From assembly GCA_022353185.1 (NCBI GenBank), contig JAKRWB010000615.1:1-5732 (forward strand): DNA of 5,732 bases, read 5' to 3'. This DNA is from ANME-2 cluster archaeon. GTDB taxonomy: Archaea > Halobacteriota > Methanosarcinia > Methanosarcinales > Methanocomedenaceae. Under the pieces are notes generated by a model. It was not told where the DNA came from. It was given only the letters and a program-made list of their open reading frames with translations, and did no database searches. The position numbers were made by a program, and so were the translations under genes. Positions 1 through 5,720 of this stretch are shown here, piece after piece; position 1 is the stretch's first letter, and each line of letters starts with the position of its first letter.

Positions 1-2
1 TA

Positions 3-1301
3 ATGTCTATGAACAATCCTGGCCCAATACTGCAAGTGGCCCTTGACCTGCTCGAACTGGACCGAGCCGTCCAGATAGCCAGCGAAGCCATAGAGGGCGG
101 TGCGGACTGGATAGAGGCCGGCACCCCCCTTATCAAGAGCGAGGGCATGAATGCCCTCAGGGCACTGAAAAGTAATTTTCCAAACCGGACCATCCTGGCC
201 GATATGAAGACCATGGACACCGGCGCCCTTGAAGTGGAGATGGCAGCCAAATCCGGTGCCGATATAGTCATCCTGCTGGGAAGTGCCGATGATTCTACCA
301 TAGCAGATGCACGGAGGTCTGCAGATAAGTACGGTGCCAGGCTCATGTGCGACCTCATCTCTGTGGTCAATCCTATCGAGCGGGCCATGGAACTGGAAGC
401 ACTGGGTGTAGACATGATCAATATCCATGTAGGCATCGATATGCAGATGATGGGGCAGGACCCAATTGAACTGCTCAGGGAAATGAGGGACAAGATACAC
501 AGTCCCATTGCAGTAGCAGGCGGTCTGGATGCAGGGTCTGCCGGCCAGGCTGTGTTGGCAGGTGCGGATATTGTGATTGTGGGCGGCAATATTACTCGCT
601 CATCCAACGTGACCACTTCAGCACGCGAGATACGGCAGGCCATGGATTCGCCATCATCCGCCCAAGTGGAGAAACCTGATTTTGAAGCCGAGACCAGGTG
701 GTTGCTAACCGGGGTATCCACTCCCAATATCAGCGATGCCATGCACCGTAAAGGTGCCATGCACGGTCTAATCCCAATAAACCCCGGCTTGAAGATGGTG
801 GGACCAGCCGTTACCGTGCAGACCTTTGAAGGGGACTGGGCCAAGACCGTGGAAGCCATTGACGTGGCAGAGCCCGGTGACGTGATCGTGATTTATAACG
901 GCGGTAGCGACCAGGTCGCTCCATGGGGCGAACTGGCCACTTTAAGTTGCATGAACCGTGGGATTGCCGGGATGGTTATTGACGGTGCGGTGCGGGATGT
1001 AGATGATATCAGGAAACTGAAGTTCCCAATCTTTGCCAGGGCAATTGTGCCCAATGCAGGTGAGCCAAAAGGTTTTGGCGAGATAAATGCCGAGATACAG
1101 TGTGCTGGCCAGACCGTGCGTCCCGGCGACTATATAGTGGGCGACGACAACGGCGTAGTGGTAGTACCCAGGGAGCGTGCCTATGAACTGGCCCGCCGTG
1201 GCGTGGAAGTGGAAAAGAACGAGAGCCGTATCAGGGATGAAATAATCAAAGGTTCCACTCTCTCTAAGGTCATGCAACTGGAAAAGTGGGAAAAGAAATG
1301 A
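3..1301 (+). CDS. 3-hexulose-6-phosphate synthase fused to an RraA-like domain
   Basis: A 432-residue two-domain protein. Residues about 8-212 form a hexulose-6-phosphate synthase (HPS) barrel of the orotidine-phosphate decarboxylase superfamily: QVALDL at 11-16, EAGTPL at 38-43, and the metal/substrate motif DMKTMD at 67-72 with D67, K69 and D72 present. Residues about 225-425 resemble RraA/MenG-like proteins, with GEL near 308, DGAVRD at 327-332 and a C-terminal VVVVPRERA strand and helix. HPS interconverts ribulose-5-phosphate plus formaldehyde with hexulose-6-phosphate; in archaea without an oxidative pentose-phosphate pathway the inferred direction is pentose-phosphate formation. The job of the RraA part is unknown; 'RNase E regulator' or 'demethylmenaquinone methyltransferase' labels should not be transferred. 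No PHI isomerase domain is visible. The ATG at 3 is used, with a second ATG at 9; HPS homology begins within ten residues, so the gene looks complete. Only two upstream bases are present, so promoter and operon cannot be judged. Confidence 0.92.
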   Translation: MSMNNPGPILQVALDLLELDRAVQIASEAIEGGADWIEAGTPLIKSEGMNALRALKSNFPNRTILADMKTMDTGALEVEMAAKSGADIVILLGSADDSTIADARRSADKYGARLMCDLISVVNPIERAMELEALGVDMINIHVGIDMQMMGQDPIELLREMRDKIHSPIAVAGGLDAGSAGQAVLAGADIVIVGGNITRSSNVTTSAREIRQAMDSPSSAQVEKPDFEAETRWLLTGVSTPNISDAMHRKGAMHGLIPINPGLKMVGPAVTVQTFEGDWAKTVEAIDVAEPGDVIVIYNGGSDQVAPWGELATLSCMNRGIAGMVIDGAVRDVDDIRKLKFPIFARAIVPNAGEPKGFGEINAEIQCAGQTVRPGDYIVGDDNGVVVVPRERAYELARRGVEVEKNESRIRDEIIKGSTLSKVMQLEKWEKK

Positions 1302-1328
1302 TTTCTCCACATCCTGCATGATTGCTGT

Positions 1329-1433
1329 TCAAACTATTCCGCCACTCAAGATCATATATATCATTAATAGAGCCAGCAGTGCTATCAGACTCTTCAACAT
1401 CAATTCTTTGTTATCCTTGGCTTTGTAAGGCAT
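1329..1433 (-). CDS. Small single-span membrane protein (34 aa), function unknown
   Basis: Reading the minus strand, an ATG at 1433-1431 opens a 34-codon frame closed by TGA at 1331-1329. The N-terminus is hydrophilic and lysine-rich (MPYKAKDNKELMLK). Residues about 15-34 form an uninterrupted hydrophobic segment of Leu, Ile, Ala and Met ending in SGGIV, long enough for one membrane span. The lysines before it predict an N-in, C-out orientation. A GGGGGT stretch lies 7 nt before the ATG at a Shine-Dalgarno distance, and an AT-rich TATA-like stretch lies near 1481-1493. It follows taw2 on the same strand after 78 bp and converges on the HPS-RraA gene with 27 bp between stops. It could be co-transcribed with taw2 or have its own promoter. 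I do not recognise the family; it does not look like archaeal Sec61-beta. The coherent charge-then-hydrophobic pattern and ribosome-site candidate argue against chance, but coding status rests on one sequence. Confidence 0.6.
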   Translation of the reverse strand: MPYKAKDNKELMLKSLIALLALLMIYMILSGGIV

Positions 1434-1440
1434 TACTGAA

Positions 1441-1446
1441 ACCCCC
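1441..1446 (-). promoter_or_regulatory. Shine-Dalgarno-like site of the small membrane-protein ORF
   Basis: On the minus strand this reads GGGGGT, one mismatch from GGAGGT, and ends 7 nt before the ATG at 1433. The spacing is typical for a ribosome binding site and supports translation of the 34-codon ORF. One mismatch to consensus keeps the confidence moderate. Confidence 0.45.
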
Positions 1447-1480
1447 AAAGGTTATTCCAGAATAAAATATGTCATTATTG

Positions 1481-1493
1481 AATATTAATAATT
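1481..1493 (-). promoter_or_regulatory. Possible TATA box upstream of the small ORF
   Basis: The minus strand reads AATTATTAATATT, a TATA-like AT stretch about 50 nt before the ATG at 1433. An archaeal start roughly 25 nt downstream would give a leader of about 25-30 nt that includes the GGGGGT site. The whole region is AT-rich, so this is only a candidate. Confidence 0.3.
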
Positions 1494-1511
1494 ATTGGTC
1501 AGAACACTTTG

Positions 1512-2546
1512 CTAATTTATCCTGGCATCCACTACTATATGCCAAACCCCGGGTGCATATTTCTTGACCCTGTGCCATTGAAGTATCTCAGCCTTGCGCC
1601 CCTGCCTCTTCGCTTCGGTCCTTATGCGTTCCACAGGCCTGTCAGGCATCAATATTTCGGGCACGGTCTCGTGGTAGTGCAGCACACCGCCTGGTTTAAG
1701 GGCTCCAATACCATATGGCAGGTAATGGTGCGTACTCCCCACATAACCCATAACCACACGGTCTGCCACTGCTACAGGTGTCTTTTCGGCACAATCGCCC
1801 AGTATCGGTTCTACAATATCTTCCACGCGGTTCAACCTGGTATTCTCAATAAGGTAATGATGTGATTCAGGGTTCAGTTCAATGGCAATAATTCTAGCGG
1901 GTCTGGCATGTGCTGCCATGTGTATGGTGAAATATCCGATACCTGCGAACATATCAACCACCACCTCACCACTACCCAGTTTCCCCATCCTCATCCTCTC
2001 ATTGAGGTTTCCCTTGCTGAACATGACCTTTGTGACATCCAGTTTGAACCTGCACCCGTTCTCAGTATGTACGGCCAGGGCAGGATTATCCATACCATCC
2101 CGTGCGGCAATAAGTTCGCGAGAGGGGCGCCGTAGTTCTCCCACAATGCCCCCGTCAAGATACACGCTCTTGCAATAAGGGTACATTGTAAGCAGTGCAT
2201 CACCTAAGGTTGACCTGACCGGATACAGGTCAGGGTGCAGTGAGACGATAACTACATCACCAAGAATCTGCCATCCCCGTGGCAGCAAATCCATTTCATC
2301 CCCACCCAAATACTGTTTCATCAGATCTCTAAAAACGGGTTCGTTTTCATAATATTCAGGATTTTCCTGCCTTATGCCAGGGAATTGGGCAAATTCAGGC
2401 GGGACACTACCAGTAACAGGAATCTCCAGGTCGTTCCCCCTTACTTTCAGTTTGCGCCTGGAATCCATGTAACCCGCTTCTAGCAGTTGTTTCCTGAGGG
2501 TTTCAGCCCGTTCTTTTGGTACCAGTAACGCTTTCATTTTTCTCAT
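1512..2546 (-). CDS. taw2: tRNA-Phe 4-demethylwyosine aminocarboxypropyltransferase Taw2 (TYW2 family)
   Basis: Transfers the 3-amino-3-carboxypropyl group of S-adenosylmethionine to the tricyclic base at position 37 of tRNA-Phe in wybutosine-type synthesis, in the cytoplasm. The 344-residue protein has a Trm5-like N-terminal region (about 4-45), a central domain (about 85-180) and a Rossmann fold with motif I DMFAGIGYF (198-206), acidic E223 in IELNP, and D251. Where Trm5 methyltransferases carry an N-L/P-P motif, this protein has MGYVGSTH (266-273), followed by LHYHE (289-293) and KKYAPGVWHIVVD (328-340), which match TYW2 as I recall the Pyrococcus enzyme. That separates it from the G37 methyltransferase it is easily confused with. 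The Pyrococcus enzyme is about 280 residues; the excess here is at the N-terminus. The gene starts 6 bp after the nmd3 stop, so co-transcription is likely. A second in-frame ATG at 2537 has a GGA ten bases upstream and may be the true start; the first ATG has GGA only one base away. Confidence 0.88.
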   Translation of the reverse strand: MRKMKALLVPKERAETLRKQLLEAGYMDSRRKLKVRGNDLEIPVTGSVPPEFAQFPGIRQENPEYYENEPVFRDLMKQYLGGDEMDLLPRGWQILGDVVIVSLHPDLYPVRSTLGDALLTMYPYCKSVYLDGGIVGELRRPSRELIAARDGMDNPALAVHTENGCRFKLDVTKVMFSKGNLNERMRMGKLGSGEVVVDMFAGIGYFTIHMAAHARPARIIAIELNPESHHYLIENTRLNRVEDIVEPILGDCAEKTPVAVADRVVMGYVGSTHHYLPYGIGALKPGGVLHYHETVPEILMPDRPVERIRTEAKRQGRKAEILQWHRVKKYAPGVWHIVVDARIN

Positions 2547-2552
2547 ATCCTG

Positions 2553-3599
2553 TTATGAGGGCAATATGAAAATACTGTCCTCCATGAGAATTACCCTGAC
2601 GTCTTCACCGCCCGTACCCCTGAAGTGTGCAGGTTTTATTATTGTCACCTGTTTGAACGTAGAGGGATGCATTACCTGCACCGTATCAGGTTCCACCGAG
2701 ACCACAACTGCATTCTCAGCTTCGTCCACATCAGCCACCTTATTTGCGTCTTTCAATCTATCAGTGTGCTCAGAAAAATCCAGACCCGATTCCAGGAATA
2801 TCCCGGTTGTCATTTTTGCAGAACGGTTGACCAGTACCGTATCCTCCCCTACCTTGATTATGTCGCCGGGTACTAACCTTGGCAGCCTGAGACTGTATGT
2901 TATCCTGTAGATGTCCTTGCCATCCTTCTTACCTGACAATGAAGGGGATTCCGAATACCTGCATCCGAACCGTTCAACTGCTGTGCGAACAGCCTGTCGT
3001 GCAGTACTGTTGGAACCAAGGTATATGTCCGTCCCCTCTGGCAGTTCCTGGGCATTGGTAATAAATGCCAGCCTGTCCCCTCGCTGGGACTGCCGCACAA
3101 CCACTTCATCTACCAGTTCTACCATCTGCTGCTGCTCATGTTTATCTGGGAAACGGCCCTCTGCCCGTATCTGGACCACTGCCTCGTAGTACCCGCCTGC
3201 CATACGGCTGCAGGTATCGCAGGTCTCCTTTGAGATACGCACTTCAGTATTAAGACGCGACTCTGCTCTAACACCTTTAATGTCGGCTGTGATCGTGATG
3301 TGTGCCCGATAGATGGCTGGATTGCTGTTGGTAAGAGCTATTGACGTGCTTACATCACTGGCTTGAGAGTCAATATTCAGTGCCTGTTCGATGACACCAT
3401 GTATCAAATCTTCCATTTCAAGGTTCTGCTCTTTCCAGTGCTTACCTTTTTTCACAGCCCCGCACATTGGACAGATATTAGTACGAACAACCAGTGGAAT
3501 GCTGGCCAGGGTAATGGTCTTAAGGAAACAGTCCTTGCATCGGCCGTCAATCTGGTGTTCAGTGGGACGGCCACATACGGGACATGGCACATTATTCAT
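2553..3599 (-). CDS. nmd3: NMD3-family ribosomal large-subunit factor
   Basis: Archaeal homologue of eukaryotic NMD3, the adaptor that binds late 60S subunits for nuclear export. Archaea have no nucleus, so a role in 50S maturation or quality control is inferred. From the start chosen here (348 aa) the protein has four CxxC pairs: CPVC at 6-9, CKDC at 21-24, CPMC at 43-46 and CDTC at 127-130, the zinc-binding signature of the family. Beta-rich segments follow, including LPRLVPGDIIKVG and the stretch after KVADVDEAENAVVV. The C-terminus ends in ILMEDSIFILPS, with no acidic or basic tail like the eukaryotic export and import signals. Start: ATG at 3599 sits just before the first CxxC. An in-frame ATG at 3611 and a TTG at 3671 would add 4 or 24 unconserved-looking residues; none has a clear Shine-Dalgarno site. 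It precedes taw2 by 6 bp and is divergent from pcn. Confidence 0.9.
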   Translation of the reverse strand: MNNVPCPVCGRPTEHQIDGRCKDCFLKTITLASIPLVVRTNICPMCGAVKKGKHWKEQNLEMEDLIHGVIEQALNIDSQASDVSTSIALTNSNPAIYRAHITITADIKGVRAESRLNTEVRISKETCDTCSRMAGGYYEAVVQIRAEGRFPDKHEQQQMVELVDEVVVRQSQRGDRLAFITNAQELPEGTDIYLGSNSTARQAVRTAVERFGCRYSESPSLSGKKDGKDIYRITYSLRLPRLVPGDIIKVGEDTVLVNRSAKMTTGIFLESGLDFSEHTDRLKDANKVADVDEAENAVVVSVEPDTVQVMHPSTFKQVTIIKPAHFRGTGGEDVRVILMEDSIFILPS

Positions 3600-3703
3600 G
3601 GTGTTAATCATGTTGTGGTTTGTTATTATGGGTTTCGATTGTATCGATGCTTGGATGAGTTCACATTGCAATAAATTGGTTTTACAATTCTGATTAATTA
3701 GAA

Positions 3704-3713
3704 ATTTTTATAA
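3704..3713 (-). promoter_or_regulatory. Candidate TATA box for nmd3-taw2
   Basis: The minus strand reads TTATAAAAAT here, a good archaeal TATA-type box. A start about 25 nt downstream would fall near 3680, giving a leader of about 70-80 nt to the ATG at 3599 or 3611. It is the same AT block that can serve pcn on the other strand. Inferred from sequence only. Confidence 0.5.
3705..3712 (+). promoter_or_regulatory. Candidate TATA box for pcn-priL
   Basis: The plus strand reads TTTTTATA, close to the archaeal consensus TTTAWATA, preceded by purines (GAAA) where a BRE would lie. A start about 25 nt downstream, near 3737, would give a leader of about 40 nt carrying the GGAGG site. A second AT-rich candidate, CATATATTA, lies about 25 bp further on. 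Confidence 0.5.
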
Positions 3714-3767
3714 CTCATAGCCACATACTGCACCCATATATTACCACATGTTTCCCTTATCAGGGAC

Positions 3768-3772
3768 GGAGG
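3768..3772 (+). promoter_or_regulatory. Shine-Dalgarno site of pcn
   Basis: A perfect GGAGG lies 6 nt before the ATG at 3779. It fixes the pcn start and is the clearest ribosome binding site in the window. Confidence 0.85.
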
Positions 3773-3778
3773 CAGTAC

Positions 3779-4516
3779 ATGTTCAAGGCAATTATAGAAT
3801 CTGAAAAACTAAAAGAAACCATCGAAGCCGTTTCAAGTATTGTTGATGAAGCTAAACTCAATCTGACTCCGGATGGCCTGACCATACGGGCTGTGGACCC
3901 TGCAAACGTGGCAATGGTATCCCTTACCATGAAATCCAGCGCCTTCGAGGAATTCACTGCTACAGACGGTGAACTGGGTGTGGACTTGAACCGGCTCAGT
4001 GATATATTGAGTATGGCAGAAAAGGCAGAGACAGTAGAACTTGAACTGGATGAAGAATCCCACAAACTGGTGATACGGATGAGCGGTCTGACATATAAAA
4101 TCGCACTGCTTGACCCTGCATCCATACGCAAGGAACCAAAAATACCACAACTGGAACTTCCAGCCTCTATCATATTATCAGGCAGTGACATGAAACGTGC
4201 TGTTAAGGCTGCAGAGAAAGTATCAGACCATATAACCATGGGAGTGGAAGGTGAGACGTTCTATCTTGAAGCAGAAGGTGATTCGGACCGGATGCGTCTT
4301 GATATGCTCAAGGACCAGCTTATCGGTATGAAGTCAGGAGATGCGCACTCCCTGTTCTCGCTTGATTACCTGTCAGATATGGTAAAATCAGCAGGCAAGG
4401 CCAACGAGGTCACATTGGAACTTGGCAAGGACTTTCCGGTCAAGATCAATTTCAAGATCGCAGGTGGCAGCGGTGATGTGAATTACCTGCTTGCTCCCAG
4501 GATAGAGTCGGACTAA
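3779..4516 (+). CDS. pcn: DNA polymerase sliding clamp (PCNA)
   Basis: Ring-shaped processivity factor that tethers replicative DNA polymerase and recruits Fen1, ligase, RFC and other proteins carrying PIP boxes. The 245-residue length matches single-type euryarchaeal PCNA, which forms a homotrimer. Visible features: N-terminal MFKAIIES; DGLTIRAVDPANVAMV at 32-47; the interdomain connector around 111-128 (LDPASIRKEPKIPQLELP), which with the front-face pocket accepts PIP-box partners; and the C-terminal LLAPRIE at 237-243. The protein is acid-rich, as expected outside the positively charged DNA channel. The GGAGG at 3768-3772 supports this start. It is first in a two-gene replication unit with priL 15 bp downstream, and is divergent from nmd3. 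No truncation or odd residue was noticed. Confidence 0.97.
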   Translation: MFKAIIESEKLKETIEAVSSIVDEAKLNLTPDGLTIRAVDPANVAMVSLTMKSSAFEEFTATDGELGVDLNRLSDILSMAEKAETVELELDEESHKLVIRMSGLTYKIALLDPASIRKEPKIPQLELPASIILSGSDMKRAVKAAEKVSDHITMGVEGETFYLEAEGDSDRMRLDMLKDQLIGMKSGDAHSLFSLDYLSDMVKSAGKANEVTLELGKDFPVKINFKIAGGSGDVNYLLAPRIESD

Positions 4517-4531
4517 TTAATAATATACATA

Positions 4532-5620
4532 ATGGATGTAGCAAAACTATCTTCTTATCCATTTTTAACCCAGGCAGCAGCACATGTTGCACAGATGGAC
4601 TCGTCCATAGATGATATTATTACATCCAAAGCTTACGGTATGCCCAGGAGTCGTGCCAGTTCAAGAGTTATTCAATCCATATTAGGGGCGATTGAGAAGG
4701 ATGACACCAAACCCGATGTTGCCGAACTGCTCTCCTACCCTATTGCCCGGATACTGGTCTCCTGTATAGACGATGCTTTTTTGACACGGCGTTATGCTCT
4801 TGCAGAGGCAAAGTTTGCCAATACCAGGATGCAAAAAGAGAACGATTACGGGACATTGCAGGAGATTGGCGCGGATTTTAACATTAATGCCAGTATTTCT
4901 GACAAAGGGTTCCAGATACATTTCACCGATTATATCAGGGGCGCTGCAGGAATGCGGGCACTTAACTGGAAACTGGTAAATCGCAGGCTTAAATCGGGTT
5001 TTGTCAACATCACAAAGGAAGAATATGCACGCCTGCTGCAGGAAGGTATCAGGGTGCGCATTTTCAACTCCCTGCCCCTCGCCGTGCCTGAAAATTTCTG
5101 CCATGCCCTTGAAGAATATATTGTTGAGATTAAGACCTGCCTGGAACATAGCAAGAAAGAGTTGGGTGAGGAGGGCTTCGGTGAGATGGAGCCGGGAAGT
5201 TTCCCGCCGTGCATTAAACATCTATTGGCAAGTGCCCAGGGCGGTGTAAATCTTGCACATTCAGCCAGATTTGCGCTGACTTCATTTTTGCTTAATATTG
5301 AACTTTCAGTGGAACAGATTATCCAGTTATTTGGTGTATCGCCTGATTTCAATGAAGAAATGACACGGTATCAGGTGGAACATATTGCAGGTGGTACTGG
5401 TACATCTTATAAACCACCGTCATGTTCCACCATGATCACATATGGCAATTGTATGGGCAAGGATGTCTTGTGCAGGGAGATAGGTCACCCGCTGAACTAT
5501 TACAGGAAAAAGAAACAGATGGTAGCCAGTGAGACCGAAAGCATAGCTGTCGGAGAGCAATCAGCATCTTCAAATGAACAATCCGTACCTTCGAAAGAAC
5601 CATCATCTTCAAATAAATAA
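4532..5620 (+). CDS. priL: DNA primase large subunit (PriL), Fe-S protein
   Basis: Regulatory subunit of the archaeal/eukaryotic primase; it partners catalytic PriS to make initiating primers for DNA replication. The 362-residue protein has a helical N-terminal domain (SYPFL near 8-12, LSYPIARILVS near 67-77) and a C-terminal Fe-S domain. Four cysteines fit the 4Fe-4S cluster: C227 (PPC), C298 (PSC), C307 (GNC) and C314 (VLC), the last followed by the diagnostic REIGHPLNYY. After about residue 325 the protein ends in a roughly 35-residue tail rich in Ser, Glu, Lys and Gln, low in complexity and probably disordered, whose DNA is made of degenerate repeats. The start ATG lies 15 bp after pcn with no evident Shine-Dalgarno site, so expression probably depends on read-through from pcn. 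No priS is in the window. Confidence 0.95.
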   Translation: MDVAKLSSYPFLTQAAAHVAQMDSSIDDIITSKAYGMPRSRASSRVIQSILGAIEKDDTKPDVAELLSYPIARILVSCIDDAFLTRRYALAEAKFANTRMQKENDYGTLQEIGADFNINASISDKGFQIHFTDYIRGAAGMRALNWKLVNRRLKSGFVNITKEEYARLLQEGIRVRIFNSLPLAVPENFCHALEEYIVEIKTCLEHSKKELGEEGFGEMEPGSFPPCIKHLLASAQGGVNLAHSARFALTSFLLNIELSVEQIIQLFGVSPDFNEEMTRYQVEHIAGGTGTSYKPPSCSTMITYGNCMGKDVLCREIGHPLNYYRKKKQMVASETESIAVGEQSASSNEQSVPSKEPSSSNK

Positions 5621-5640
5621 CCCATATCTTTGAATGGACA
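5568..5640 (+). repeat. Degenerate 18-21 bp tandem repeat across the priL stop
   Basis: Four imperfect units each begin CTTCAAA or a near variant: 5568-5588, 5589-5606, 5607-5627 and from 5628. The lengths 21, 18 and 21 are multiples of three. The first units encode the SSNEQSVPSKEPSSSNK tail of PriL, the third contains the stop codon, and the fourth is noncoding. This suggests local duplication that built the tail. The similarity is loose, so chance is not excluded. Confidence 0.4.
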
Positions 5641-5657
5641 CAATACCAAAATCCAGT

Positions 5658-5672
5658 TATATTGTGAATATA
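5658..5672. repeat. Short palindrome downstream of priL
   Basis: TATATT-GTG-AATATA is a perfect 6-bp inverted repeat around a 3-base centre. It could be an operator half-site pair or TATA-like element for a gene beyond the window, or chance in AT-rich DNA. No function is assigned. Confidence 0.35.
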
Positions 5673-5692
5673 TCAGATTCGGGTGTGACTAC

Positions 5693-5720
5693 AAATCTGT
5701 GTAAATCAGTGAAATCAGTG
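5693..5720 (+). repeat. Three short direct repeats (AAATCWGTG type)
   Basis: AAATCTGTGT (5693-5702) is followed directly by two identical copies of AAATCAGTG (5703-5711 and 5712-5720). The array ends immediately before a T tract. Similar AAATCTGTG-type strings occur scattered between genes in a range of environmental prokaryotes, from memory. The unit is too short and too compact for a CRISPR. Confidence 0.55.

Noticed and set aside
1..5. Stop codon of an upstream gene overlapping the first ATG (TAATG)
   Set aside because: The pattern fits a stop-start overlap, but with no upstream sequence the reading frame of any previous gene cannot be known.
942..1319. 125-codon minus-strand frame at the end of the HPS-RraA gene
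   Set aside because: Antisense to the conserved RraA domain, with His- and aromatic-rich composition and no family resemblance.
1441..1511. Hairpin terminator or small RNA in the AT-rich spacer
   Set aside because: Only short A/T palindromes such as AATAATTATT are present, with no stable GC stem or long T run; expected by chance in this composition.
1509..1865. 118-codon plus-strand frame over taw2
   Set aside because: Antisense to the conserved catalytic domain of taw2; His/Tyr/Pro-rich translation without a motif.
1512..2546. Calling this gene Trm5 (tRNA guanine-37 N1-methyltransferase)
   Set aside because: The overall fold and N-terminus resemble Trm5, but the catalytic-loop motif is MGYVGSTH rather than N-L/P-P and the C-terminal KYAPGVWHIVVD pattern is that of TYW2/Taw2.
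3760..4239. 159-codon open frame on the minus strand over pcn
   Set aside because: Antisense to pcn and its ribosome site; the serine-rich product is what reverse-reading an acidic coding sequence produces.
4682..5221. 179-codon open frame on the minus strand inside priL
   Set aside because: It lies fully antisense to a firmly identified priL gene and its translation shows no recognisable domain; a shadow frame.
5693..5720. CRISPR array
   Set aside because: Units are only 9-10 bp and adjoin without spacers; no cas gene is present.
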